Source: Flavobacterium panacis (lineage in GTDB: Bacteria > Bacteroidota > Bacteroidia > Flavobacteriales > Flavobacteriaceae). From it: a stretch of DNA of 64,000 nt. The stretch is from positions 1 through 64,000 of the forward strand of contig NZ_JANKMS010000008.1 of the NCBI RefSeq assembly GCF_024649945.1, given 5' to 3'. The position numbers and the translations under genes are program-made. Shown here one piece after another: positions 50,579 through 58,756 of this stretch (positions are counted from its first letter, which is position 1; the number at the start of each line of letters is the position of its first letter). The notes under the pieces are model-generated. The model saw only the letters and a list, made by a program, of their open reading frames with translations, searched no databases and was not told the origin of the DNA.

Positions 50579-50618
50579 GTTTAAAGTTTCAGGTTTAATG
50601 TAACGTGAAACTTTAAAC
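50579..50618. repeat. 13-bp inverted repeat between sucA and sucB
   Basis: GTTTAAAGTTTCA (50579-50591) pairs perfectly with TGAAACTTTAAAC (50606-50618); neighbouring words (TTTCAAGTTTAAAGTTTCAG, AAACCTTAAAC) repeat the theme. It could tune expression of the second gene or stabilise the mRNA end, and belongs to the class of reiterated-word spacers. Confidence 0.65.
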
Positions 50619-50645
50619 AACACAAACCTTAAACAAAAAAATAAG

Positions 50646-51887
50646 ATGATTTTAGAAATGAAAGTCCCATCACCAGGGGAATCAATAAAAGAAGTTGAAA
50701 TTGCAACTTGGTTAGTAAAAGACGGAGATTATGTAGAAAAAGATCAGGCTATTGCTGAAGTTGATTCAGATAAAGCTACTCTTGAATTACCTGCTGAAAT
50801 GAGCGGTGTAATTACACTAAAAGCTGAAGAAGGTGATACAGTAGCAGTTGGCGCTGTAGTTTGTTTAATCGATACAGATGCTGCTAAACCAGCAGGAGGA
50901 GCAGCTCCAGCAGCTGAAGCTCCTAAAGCTGAGGCACCAAAAGCAGAAGCTCCAAAGGCGGAAGCACCAAAAGCAGAACCAGTTCAAGCTCCAGCAGCTA
51001 CAAGTTATGCAGCAGGAACTCCATCTCCAGCAGCAAGAAAAATATTAGACGAGAAAAATATTGCTCCAGCAACTGTTTCAGGAACTGGTAAAGGCGGAAG
51101 AATCACTAAAGACGATGCTGTAAATGCAGTACCATCTATGGGAACTCCAACAGGAGGAAGCCGTGGAACTGAGCGTACAAAATTATCAATGTTACGTCGT
51201 AAAGTAGCAGAAAGATTAGTTTCAGCTAAAAATGAAACTGCTATGTTGACTACTTTCAACGAAGTAAACATGACGCCAATTAACCAAATCCGTAACGAAT
51301 ACAAAGATGCTTTCAAAGCTAAACATGGTGGTTTAGGTTTAGGTTTTATGTCATTCTTTACAAAAGCGGTTACAAGAGCTTTACAATTATATCCAGATGT
51401 TAACTCTATGATGGATGGTGATTACAAAATCGCTTACGATTTTGCTGATATCTCAATCGCAGTTTCTGGACCAAAAGGTTTAATGGTTCCTGTTGTTCGT
51501 AATGCTGAACTTTTAACTTTCCGTGGAATTGAAGCTGAAATCAAAAGATTAGCTTTAAGAGCTCGTGACGGTCAAATTACAGTTGACGATATGACTGGAG
51601 GAACTTTCACAATTACAAATGGTGGAGTTTTCGGAAGTATGTTATCTACTCCAATCATCAACCCTCCTCAATCAGGAATCTTAGGAATGCACAACATCAT
51701 CGAGCGTCCGATTGCTGTAAACGGAAAAGTTGAAATTCACCCAATGATGTATGTAGCTCTTTCTTACGATCACAGAATCATCGACGGACGTGAGTCAGTT
51801 GGTTTCTTGGTAGCTGTAAAAGAAGCTTTAGAAAATCCAGTAGAATTATTGATGAATGGCGATGCTAAACGCGCTTTAGAATTGTAA
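50646..51887 (+). CDS. sucB: 2-oxoglutarate dehydrogenase E2 (dihydrolipoyl succinyltransferase)
   Basis: The 413-residue protein has an N-terminal lipoyl domain (lipoyl Lys43 in AEVDSDKATLELPAE). A flexible Ala/Pro/Glu/Lys linker with tandem APKAE units follows (about 92-112), then an E3-binding domain (PSPAARKILDEKNIAPATVS, GTGKGGRITKDD) and the catalytic core ending in ALSYDHRIIDGRESVGFLV with the active His and Asp. It forms the core of the complex with SucA. A strong terminator follows. Confidence 0.96.
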   Translation: MILEMKVPSPGESIKEVEIATWLVKDGDYVEKDQAIAEVDSDKATLELPAEMSGVITLKAEEGDTVAVGAVVCLIDTDAAKPAGGAAPAAEAPKAEAPKAEAPKAEAPKAEPVQAPAATSYAAGTPSPAARKILDEKNIAPATVSGTGKGGRITKDDAVNAVPSMGTPTGGSRGTERTKLSMLRRKVAERLVSAKNETAMLTTFNEVNMTPINQIRNEYKDAFKAKHGGLGLGFMSFFTKAVTRALQLYPDVNSMMDGDYKIAYDFADISIAVSGPKGLMVPVVRNAELLTFRGIEAEIKRLALRARDGQITVDDMTGGTFTITNGGVFGSMLSTPIINPPQSGILGMHNIIERPIAVNGKVEIHPMMYVALSYDHRIIDGRESVGFLVAVKEALENPVELLMNGDAKRALEL

Positions 51888-51908
51888 TCAGAAATAATTT
51901 CAATATAT

Positions 51909-51944
51909 AAAAAAGCCTGCTCATTCATTTGAGCAGGCTTTTTT
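51909..51944 (+). terminator. Terminator of sucAB
   Basis: AAAAAAGCCTGCTCA (51909-51923) pairs perfectly with TGAGCAGGCTTTTTT (51930-51944). Confidence 0.9.
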
Positions 51945-52027
51945 CGTCTAAAAACAAAAATTTCAAAACACCTTTTCTGACTAAAAACTTCGATATCAAA
52001 AAATTATTTAGAATAAATAAGAATAAC

Positions 52028-52058
52028 TTGCATTATACGCATTCAACTAGTACATTTG
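52028..52058 (+). promoter_or_regulatory. Promoter of the siderophore receptor operon
   Basis: TTG (52028-52030), 20-base spacer, TACATTTG (52051-52058), then 26 bases to the ATG at 52085. I looked for a Fur-type GATAATGATAATC dyad around it and saw none. Confidence 0.7.
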
Positions 52059-52084
52059 CGCTATTAAAATCAATTCTAAATAAA

Positions 52085-54577
52085 ATGAAACTAAAATTTA
52101 CGATTTCTTTTTTGAGTTTTTGTTTTGCTTTAATGACCAGCGTATCTGCTTTGGCTCAGGAAAAAGCAACTATTAAAGGTCAAATTAGCTTAACAAATAA
52201 TCAGGCTGCAGATAATGTTTCTGTAGTATTGAAAGGAACAAAAATAGGAACTAGTACAGATGCAAATGGTTTCTATGAAATTAAAAACATTAAACCAGGA
52301 AACTATGTAATCAAAGTTTCTGGAATTGGTTATTCATCTAAAGAAAAAAGCGTTAGCCTTAATGGCGGCGATTCTATTATTGAGGATTTTAGAATTAGCG
52401 AAAACTCTCAAGAATTAAATGAAATTGTTTTAAACGGAAACAGAAAAAACCCGTTAGCCCGTAAAGAAAATCAACAAGTATCAAGATTACCTCTTAAAAA
52501 TCTTGAAAATCCACAAGTTTACACTACAATTACTGGTGAACTTTTAAAAGAACAAGTTGTTACAAATATTGATGACGCTCTTAAAAATGCACCAGGATTA
52601 TCTCCACTTTGGGCTTCTACTGGACGTGGTGGTGACGGCGCAGGATATTTCTCTCTTAGAGGATTTGCTGTTCAGCCAACAATGACAAATGGATTACCTG
52701 CTTTGAATAACGGAAGTATAGACCCTGCAAACATTGACAAAATTGAAGTTATTAAAGGACCTTCTGGAACTTTATTCGGAAGTAGTTTAATTTCTTACGG
52801 TGGTTTAATCAACTTAACAACCAAAAAACCTTACGATCATTTCGGAGGAGAGGTAAGCTATACAGCCGGAAGTTATGGATTAAACCGTGTAACTGCAGAC
52901 ATTAATACTCCTGTAGACGATGAACACAAAATTAACTTTAGGATTAATACTGCATATCATACAGAAAACAGCTTTCAAGATGCTGGATTTAGAAAATCAT
53001 TTTTCTTTGCCCCATCTTTATCTTACCAAGTTAGCGACAGACTTTCGTTTTCTATTAATACTGAATTCATGAACAACAAACAGACGAATCCTACTATGCT
53101 ATTCTTAGACAGAGGTGCACCGCTGAGAGTTCACAATATGAATGAATTAGGTTATAATAACAAACGTTCTTATACAAGTAACGAGCTTGCAATTGAAACT
53201 CCTTCTTACTCGCTTCAGGGACAAATGAATTACAAAATCTCTGATCAATGGACCTCTCAAACAGTTCTATCAAGAGGATCATCTAAATCTGAAGGATATT
53301 ATACTTATTTATACGAAGGAACACAATATGCACCTGCAGAGGTAAATCAAGGAATTGTTTTAGGACGTTCAATGAATTACCAAGATACAACAACTTTAAC
53401 AACAGATATTCAACAAAACTTTATTGGTGATTTTAAACTTGGAAACTTAAGAAACAGACTTGTTGTTGGTTTTGATTACTTTAACAGAGGCCAAATTGAT
53501 AATGGTACTGGCTACGTATCAAATGGAAGAGTTTATATTGGAAACTTAGATTTAGCAACTGTAAACCAATATGTATTCGGTATTACAGATCCTACAAAAT
53601 ATATTACAAATGGTGATAGCGGTAACCTAACAAAAGCCGGTTCTGATAAACTTTTAGCAGAAACTACTGCAAACAATAACAAAACAAAACAAGAAGTTAT
53701 TAGTGCTTATGCATCAGATGTAATCAATATTACTCCTGCATTATCTGCAATGGCAAGTTTGCGTGTAGATCGTTTTATGACTGCTGGTGACGTTACTACA
53801 AATGCTGATGATTTTAATCAAACTGCTTTTTCACCAAAATTTGGTTTAGTTTATCAGCCAATTATTGACAAAGTTTCGATTTTTGCCAACTACATGGATG
53901 GTTTTACCAACACATCTCCTACAACTGATACTGGTTTAGGTGGCGTAGTTATTCCAAGAACTTTCAAACCAGAACACGCTAACCAATTTGAAATCGGAAC
54001 TAAATTAAATGTTCTTAAAGATAAAGTTTACGCAACATTTAGCTATTATGACATCAAAGTAACAGACCAGGTTTATACAGTTTATGGTTCTACAGGTGGA
54101 GTACCAACTCAAACTTCTTTCCAAGACGGAGAACAAAGAAACAAAGGTTTTGAAGCAGAAATCGTTGCAAATCCAGTTACCGGTTTAAACATTGTTGCTG
54201 GTTACAGTTATGTAGATGCTGTCTTAAATGCTGGAGATTCTTCTTTTATAGGAAATAGACCAGAAAGTTCTGGACCAAGAAACACAGCAAACTTTTGGGC
54301 AAGCTACAAATTCCCTGAAGGAGATTTACAAGGATTTGGTCTAGGTTTTGGAGGAAATTATGCTGACAAAAACTTAATCATGAACAGAAATGTTGTAGGT
54401 CAGTTTACAATTCCTTCTTATACTGTTTTAAATTCTTCTATTTTCTACGGAACAGAGAAATTTACCCTGACATTAAAATTAGACAATATTGCTAATGTTG
54501 ATACTTACGATGGTTGGTCAACAATCCATCCAAAAAACATGAGAAGCGTATCTGCGAACTTCTCTTATAGATTCTAA
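52085..54577 (+). CDS. TonB-dependent siderophore receptor
   Basis: The 830-residue protein has a signal peptide (MKLKFTISFLSFCFALMTSV...ALAQ). A carboxypeptidase-regulatory-like domain follows (about 27-105, ATIKGQISLTNNQAADNVSV), then a plug domain (TITGELLKEQVVTNIDDALK, RGGDGAGYFSLRGFAVQPTM, IEVIKGPSGTLFGSS, YGGLINLTTKKP) and a 22-strand barrel ending SVSANFSYRF. The plug pattern is that of ferrichrome/hydroxamate-type receptors. ATG 52085 is chosen because a signal peptide begins there; the longer frame to 51929 starts inside the sucB terminator. The downstream DUF3325-, DUF3649- and PepSY-type genes support iron-siderophore import. Confidence 0.92.
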   Translation: MKLKFTISFLSFCFALMTSVSALAQEKATIKGQISLTNNQAADNVSVVLKGTKIGTSTDANGFYEIKNIKPGNYVIKVSGIGYSSKEKSVSLNGGDSIIEDFRISENSQELNEIVLNGNRKNPLARKENQQVSRLPLKNLENPQVYTTITGELLKEQVVTNIDDALKNAPGLSPLWASTGRGGDGAGYFSLRGFAVQPTMTNGLPALNNGSIDPANIDKIEVIKGPSGTLFGSSLISYGGLINLTTKKPYDHFGGEVSYTAGSYGLNRVTADINTPVDDEHKINFRINTAYHTENSFQDAGFRKSFFFAPSLSYQVSDRLSFSINTEFMNNKQTNPTMLFLDRGAPLRVHNMNELGYNNKRSYTSNELAIETPSYSLQGQMNYKISDQWTSQTVLSRGSSKSEGYYTYLYEGTQYAPAEVNQGIVLGRSMNYQDTTTLTTDIQQNFIGDFKLGNLRNRLVVGFDYFNRGQIDNGTGYVSNGRVYIGNLDLATVNQYVFGITDPTKYITNGDSGNLTKAGSDKLLAETTANNNKTKQEVISAYASDVINITPALSAMASLRVDRFMTAGDVTTNADDFNQTAFSPKFGLVYQPIIDKVSIFANYMDGFTNTSPTTDTGLGGVVIPRTFKPEHANQFEIGTKLNVLKDKVYATFSYYDIKVTDQVYTVYGSTGGVPTQTSFQDGEQRNKGFEAEIVANPVTGLNIVAGYSYVDAVLNAGDSSFIGNRPESSGPRNTANFWASYKFPEGDLQGFGLGFGGNYADKNLIMNRNVVGQFTIPSYTVLNSSIFYGTEKFTLTLKLDNIANVDTYDGWSTIHPKNMRSVSANFSYRF

Positions 54578-54589
54578 TAAAAAACCATT

Positions 54590-54622
54590 AAAAACACCTT
54601 TCTTTACAGGAAAGGTGTTTTT
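54590..54622 (+). terminator. Intrinsic terminator or attenuator inside the iron operon
   Basis: AAAAACACCTTTC (54590-54602) pairs perfectly with GAAAGGTGTTTTT (54610-54622), followed by more T. It separates the receptor from the three downstream membrane genes, which have no clear promoter of their own; partial read-through would keep them at a lower level than the receptor. Confidence 0.8.
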
Positions 54623-54637
54623 TAAATTTTAAGGATT

Positions 54638-54970
54638 ATGATTACAATTGCCAGTCTTATTGTTTTTTTAGCTTTTTATACGCTTTATTACACTTCAAAA
54701 AGAGCTGTTTTGTCTTATGACTTAGGCTTCGAAAAATGGATGAAAAACAATCCGAAACCAACTAAGGTTATTGGATTAGTGTTATTGTTAACTGCTTATA
54801 TAATGTGGCTTTTCACACAATCTTTAGGCTGTGGCACTCTAATGTTTTTTATTCAGCTAATGACAATTGGAAGTTTAATCATTATTCTCACTCCTTTAAA
54901 AAAAGTGAATAGTAAAGCTCTTTTAGCCTTACTGATTATAATTGCACTATTAGAATTTTACTATAACTAA
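54638..54970 (+). CDS. DUF3325-like small membrane protein (iron uptake cluster)
   Basis: The 110-residue protein has four hydrophobic helices (about 2-20, 44-60, 65-85, 92-108) and the basic loop YYTSKRAVLSYDLGFEKW between the first two. Size, topology and position fit DUF3325 proteins, which accompany PepSY siderophore-reductase genes in proteobacterial piuB-type loci. The match is by pattern, not by a recognised motif. Likely an inner-membrane partner of the PepSY protein encoded two genes downstream. Confidence 0.65.
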   Translation: MITIASLIVFLAFYTLYYTSKRAVLSYDLGFEKWMKNNPKPTKVIGLVLLLTAYIMWLFTQSLGCGTLMFFIQLMTIGSLIIILTPLKKVNSKALLALLIIIALLEFYYN

Positions 54971-54989
54971 TCATTTTTTAAATTACAAT

Positions 54990-55289
54990 ATGCCAGCAAA
55001 TCCAAAATATTTAAATCCAGCTTTTTGGCCTCGTTTTTCCAAAATAACAGCTGCTATTTTAGGAGGATACTTTGTTTCTGTTACTTTTCATTTAGCTTTA
55101 GCAGCCTGGTTTAATCGTGCAAACGTAATGATAACAATGGCGTTTAGTGCATTTATTCTTTGGGTAGCTTTAATGGTAATCGCATTTTTAGCCAAAAGTG
55201 GTTGGAAAATATGGGGAATTTACATTCTACTATCATTGTTTTTTTGTCTTTTTATTTATCTTGGTCAAACCTATAACACGGCTCAATAA
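54990..55289 (+). CDS. DUF3649-like iron transporter-associated membrane protein
   Basis: The 99-residue protein has three helices. The start WPRFSKITAAILGGYFVSVTFHLALAAWF and then VMITMAFSAFILWVALMVIAF closely follow the DUF3649 pattern (R-x-x-A-A-x-x-G-G-Y ... A-x-x-x-x-x-L-x-x-F). DUF3649 proteins sit between a TonB receptor and a PepSY protein in iron loci of many proteobacteria. It is separated from the next gene by five bases. Confidence 0.72.
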   Translation: MPANPKYLNPAFWPRFSKITAAILGGYFVSVTFHLALAAWFNRANVMITMAFSAFILWVALMVIAFLAKSGWKIWGIYILLSLFFCLFIYLGQTYNTAQ

Positions 55290-55294
55290 TATTT

Positions 55295-56845
55295 ATGAAT
55301 AACCGTCATTATAATATCTATTTTCATACCCATACTGTCAGCGGAATCGTGATCAGTGTAGTTCTTTTTGTAATTTTCTTTGCTGGATCTTTTTCTTTTT
55401 TTAGAGACGAAATCGTCAATTGGGAAAGAAGTGAATCTACAGCAATTACAAGAGAAATTCAATTAGACTACAATAAAGCGCTAAAGCATCTTGATGAAAA
55501 ATATGTTTTGCACGGCAGAAATATTACCATTTCTAAACCTTCTATCGAAGAACGAGTTGCAGTTTATATGGAAGGAACGAAAGATACTTTAGCTCCAGCC
55601 AAACAAAAAGAAGGTCAATTCTTTTACTTAAACACTAAAAACTTTAAATCTGCTACTTACGACGAGTCTTATTCTTTAGCAGAGCTTTTATACCGTTTGC
55701 ACTTTTTTGCACAGATTCCTTACCCTGTTGGATATTACCTTTCTGGTTTTACAGCTTTATTTTTCTTATTTGCTATCGTAACAGGTTTATTATTACACTG
55801 GAAAAAAATTGTCTCTAACTTTTATATTTTCCGTCCAAAAGAAAAATTAAAAACACTTTGGACAGATGCACATACAGCACTAGGAATGATCGGTTTGCCT
55901 TTCCAGTTTGTATATGCAGTTACTGGTGCTTTCTTTATGATTAAACTCTTAATCGTTGCGCCCGCGGTAATGGCATTATATAATGGAGATCAGTCCAAAT
56001 TATACAAAGAATTAGAATATACAGATACCGATTATAAATTCGAAAATAAAAAATTAGCCAATCCATTTAATATTGACGAATTGGTTGCCAAGACCAAAAA
56101 GAACTGGTCAGATTTCGAAATCACTCGTGTTTTTATTCAAAACTATGGAGATGCCAATATGCACGTCATAGTCGAAGGAGAACTTTTGAGCCAGAAAAAA
56201 TTTACCGGAATCGGAAAAGTAGTTTACCGAATTGCCGACGGAAAAGAAATTGCCAAAAAAGATCCGATTGCACAAACCAGTTATTTAGATGTGGTTAAAA
56301 ATGTTTTATACCGAATCCATTTTGGCGATTACGGAGGATATGCTTTAAAAATCGTAAGCTTTATTTTAGGGATTATCACCTGCTTTGTTATCATTTCAGG
56401 AGTTATGATATGGTTGGTTGCCAGACAGAAAAACAATATGCCTGAAAAGAAAAGACGTTTCAACGCCGCAGTTGTTCGTATTTATTTGGCTATTTGCTTG
56501 AGCATGTATCCGATTACCGCTTTGGCATTTATTGGAAGTAAAATTTTCTATCCTTTAAGCAAATCTAATTTATTTGCTCTTTATTTTGGAGGATGGTTAA
56601 TTCTTGCTATTTTCTTTATCATTAAAAAGAATGATGCCTTTACCAATAAGTTCTGTCTGATTTCAGGAAGTATTTTAGGATTTTTAATTCCAATCACAAA
56701 CGGAATCGTTTCTGGAGATTGGTTTTGGAATTCTTTTATGCAGCACAAAATTCAGATCTTCTTTATTGATGTTTTCTGGATTTTCCTTGCCTCTACATCA
56801 TTATATGTAGCTTATCATTTAAAACCTAAAAAGACGACAGCATAA
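55295..56845 (+). CDS. PepSY-associated membrane protein, siderophore-iron reductase type
   Basis: The 516-residue protein has the PepSY_TM layout: helix 1 (about 14-35), an extracytoplasmic domain (to about 125), two helices (about 140-165, 198-225), a second periplasmic PepSY domain (about 255-345, FEITRVFIQNYGDANMHVIV and IGKVVYRIADGKEI), then helix 4 (about 355-385) and several C-terminal helices. Membrane His residues (LYRLHFF, LLHWKK, DAHTALG, LYRIHFGDYGG) can bind heme or iron. Members such as FoxB and PiuB help release iron from imported siderophores by reduction. It is the last gene of the receptor operon. Confidence 0.85.
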   Translation: MNNRHYNIYFHTHTVSGIVISVVLFVIFFAGSFSFFRDEIVNWERSESTAITREIQLDYNKALKHLDEKYVLHGRNITISKPSIEERVAVYMEGTKDTLAPAKQKEGQFFYLNTKNFKSATYDESYSLAELLYRLHFFAQIPYPVGYYLSGFTALFFLFAIVTGLLLHWKKIVSNFYIFRPKEKLKTLWTDAHTALGMIGLPFQFVYAVTGAFFMIKLLIVAPAVMALYNGDQSKLYKELEYTDTDYKFENKKLANPFNIDELVAKTKKNWSDFEITRVFIQNYGDANMHVIVEGELLSQKKFTGIGKVVYRIADGKEIAKKDPIAQTSYLDVVKNVLYRIHFGDYGGYALKIVSFILGIITCFVIISGVMIWLVARQKNNMPEKKRRFNAAVVRIYLAICLSMYPITALAFIGSKIFYPLSKSNLFALYFGGWLILAIFFIIKKNDAFTNKFCLISGSILGFLIPITNGIVSGDWFWNSFMQHKIQIFFIDVFWIFLASTSLYVAYHLKPKKTTA

Positions 56846-56924
56846 AAATTGGTTCAGACCTTTAATTGATTTTCTTAGGATTTTAATCCAATGATAGAAT
56901 TCAAAACAAATACATTTTACATTT

Positions 56925-56951
56925 AATAGCCCGAATTAGTTCGGGCTTATT
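56925..56951 (+). terminator. Terminator of the iron operon
   Basis: AGCCCGAA (56928-56935) pairs with TTCGGGCT (56940-56947) in a four-base loop hairpin followed by TATTTGTTTTT. Confidence 0.75.
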
Positions 56952-56982
56952 TGTTTTTACAACAAAAAATAAACGCATAAAA

Positions 56983-57007
56983 AAACCGTCCTTTAAAAGA
57001 ACGGTTT
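56983..57007 (-). terminator. Terminator of the MORN-repeat gene
   Basis: AAACCGTCCTTT (56983-56994) pairs with AAAGAACGGTTT (56996-57007), 11 of 12, with A-runs on the plus strand giving T-runs on the minus strand, 27 bases past the stop codon. Confidence 0.7.
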
Positions 57008-57034
57008 AATACTTATCTAAGAAATTCCTCTTAA

Positions 57035-57382
57035 TTAGTTTCTGTTGGCTACAGCGTTTTTCTGTAGATTCTTAACGGAACTTACTTTACTATTTACATA
57101 AGCTACTTCAGAAAGATTTTTTTCATTGAAAAACATCCATTTTCCAGTTTTTAATCCATCTGTATACTCTCCTTCTACAGTTTTATTTCCGTTTTCATCA
57201 TAAGATACCCAAACACCGTCCAATTTTCCATCTTTAAAAAAGCCTTCCTGCTGTATTCTTCCATTTTCATAATAGTAAGTAGCTTTTACTTTATTTCCAA
57301 CAGTTTCCAACTCAGGTTTACCTTCTTGTGCTGTTAAAATTCCAGAGAATAACACAGCCGCTAAAATCACACACTTTTTCAT
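57035..57382 (-). CDS. Secreted MORN-repeat protein
   Basis: The 115-residue protein has a signal peptide (MKKCVILAAVLFSGILTAQ) and three to four MORN-type repeats (YYYENGRIQQEGFFKDGKLDG, VWVSYDENGNKTVEGEYTDG, LKTGKWMFFNEKNLSEVAYV). In databases such proteins are often labelled YwqK-type antitoxins. Here the signal peptide and lack of a toxin partner argue for a periplasmic or surface role instead. Its promoter region has two TGTTATCAAA direct repeats overlapping a -7 element. Confidence 0.82.
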   Translation of the reverse strand: MKKCVILAAVLFSGILTAQEGKPELETVGNKVKATYYYENGRIQQEGFFKDGKLDGVWVSYDENGNKTVEGEYTDGLKTGKWMFFNEKNLSEVAYVNSKVSSVKNLQKNAVANRN

Positions 57383-57425
57383 ATCTTTAGGTATTAAATG
57401 TTATTGAATGTTATCAAATTGTTAT

Positions 57426-57433
57426 CAAATATA
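57426..57433 (-). promoter_or_regulatory. -7 element of the MORN-repeat gene
   Basis: CAAATATA reads TATATTTG on the minus strand, 43 bases before the start codon. TTGTTATCAAA words repeat at 57409-57430 and could be operator half-sites. The rest of the 57383-57603 gap is AT-rich and holds the next terminator. Confidence 0.5.
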
Positions 57434-57520
57434 GTTAATAGTTTACATTAAAAAAACTTTTACTTAACAATTTGGTAACATTGAGTGAAAACTTAACATT
57501 GGAAAAGTGTTTAAAACAAA

Positions 57521-57546
57521 AAAACCAGCGCTGAGGCACTGGTTTT
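57521..57546 (-). terminator. Terminator of the TlpA-like gene
   Basis: AAAACCAG (57521-57528) pairs with CTGGTTTT (57539-57546); on the minus strand the stem runs into a long T-rich stretch, about 60 bases past the stop codon. Confidence 0.7.
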
Positions 57547-57603
57547 GCTGGGATTTTATAAAATTTATAATTTTACGATAACGTTATAAATTTCGTAAAT
57601 ATT

Positions 57604-58599
57604 TTAGTTCAATAAACTACTAAGTTGTTTATCCAATTCAGGATCAGATGGTCTAGGTGCATCAGACTTAACAACATTTCCTTGTGGATCGATTAAGATA
57701 AATCTCGGAATTCCAGTTACACCATAATTCACTACAAATTCAGACTCCCAATCTTTATCAGCAAAAAGCTGCGTTCCGCCAAGATGTTTATCGGTTACAA
57801 ATTTTTTCCATTTTTCGTTGTCTTTCATTTTATCGATAGAAATACTCACAAACTCGATGTTTTTTCCATGATACTTCTCTTCCATTTTTTGAAGATATGG
57901 AATTTCAGCTCGACAAGGTGCACACCATGTTGCCCAAAGGTCAATGTAAACATATTTCCCTTTTAAGTCAGTTAATTTTGTTTTACCACCTTTAAAGTTT
58001 TCATAATCAAAACCAGGAGAAGCTTTTCCTACCATTTTATTAGCATTTGCCGCTCTGTTATATTCCTCAGAAGCATATTGATGAAAACTTTCAAAGCTTG
58101 CTTTTAATGCTGTTTTAAATTCTGGATCAAAATCTCCTTTTTCAAGTCTTTCCGTATCTGCTTTTAATTTACCATCCAATAAAGCCGTAAATTCGCCAGC
58201 TTCTTTCTTAAAAGCATCATTTTGAAAACTTTCATCTTTTAAGGCTTGTTGTGCTAAAAAGTTACTTTCGTTTACACCTTTACCTTTATATATAATCGTT
58301 TCATCAAACTCTTTAGCATTCATAGTCAGATTAACTTCAGAATTTGGTTTTAAATACAAATTAGAAGACTCTGTTCCGTCAGAAAACATGTAAAATCCCT
58401 TTGGAGCATCAAAAGTTGTAGCAAAAACACCTTTTTTATCAATTGGAATTACCTGCTTAAAATTATTTCTTCCTTTAATGACTAAAGTATCACTGTTTCT
58501 ATTTTCAATTTTAGCCGTGAACTTAACCGTATTCTTACTTTGACCTATAACATTCAAAGCGTTAAAAATTACCAGACCAGCAACAAAAAGTTTCTTCAT
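57604..58599 (-). CDS. TlpA/ResA-like thioredoxin-fold protein
   Basis: The 331-residue protein has a signal peptide (MKKLFVAGLVIFNALNVIGQ). An N-terminal beta domain of the DUF4369 kind follows (about 22-115, KFTAKIENRNSDTLVIKGRN), then a helical linker and a C-terminal thioredoxin domain (about 190-331). The active site is WATWCAPCRAEIPYL, and the cis-Pro loop is GVTGIPRFILID. It should be a periplasmic thiol reductase. The ATG at 58599 is preferred over an upstream in-frame TTG at 58608. It is a single gene divergent from aspS. Confidence 0.9.
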   Translation of the reverse strand: MKKLFVAGLVIFNALNVIGQSKNTVKFTAKIENRNSDTLVIKGRNNFKQVIPIDKKGVFATTFDAPKGFYMFSDGTESSNLYLKPNSEVNLTMNAKEFDETIIYKGKGVNESNFLAQQALKDESFQNDAFKKEAGEFTALLDGKLKADTERLEKGDFDPEFKTALKASFESFHQYASEEYNRAANANKMVGKASPGFDYENFKGGKTKLTDLKGKYVYIDLWATWCAPCRAEIPYLQKMEEKYHGKNIEFVSISIDKMKDNEKWKKFVTDKHLGGTQLFADKDWESEFVVNYGVTGIPRFILIDPQGNVVKSDAPRPSDPELDKQLSSLLN

Positions 58600-58731
58600 G
58601 GGTATCAATATTTGTTTTTTAGTGAGTCAAAACTAAAGAATTAAAGCTTCGAAATTTTAGAATTAACAATTTATTTGAAATTATTCTGCATCAACTTATG
58701 ACTTTACTATATTATCTTGAATTTTGTATTT

Positions 58732-58739
58732 ACTTTTGC
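58732..58739 (+). promoter_or_regulatory. -7 element of aspS
   Basis: TACTTTTG lies 17 bases before the ATG at 58757. The in-frame extension of aspS to 58724 would overlap it, which supports the shorter start. Confidence 0.5.
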
Positions 58740-58756
58740 AATCTAAAATTTTGATT

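Noticed and set aside
52000..52084. Fur box at the siderophore receptor promoter
   Set aside because: No GATAAT-type repeats or other clear dyad found around the -7 element.
57035..57382. MORN-repeat protein as a YwqK-type antitoxin
   Set aside because: It has a signal peptide and there is no toxin gene beside it.
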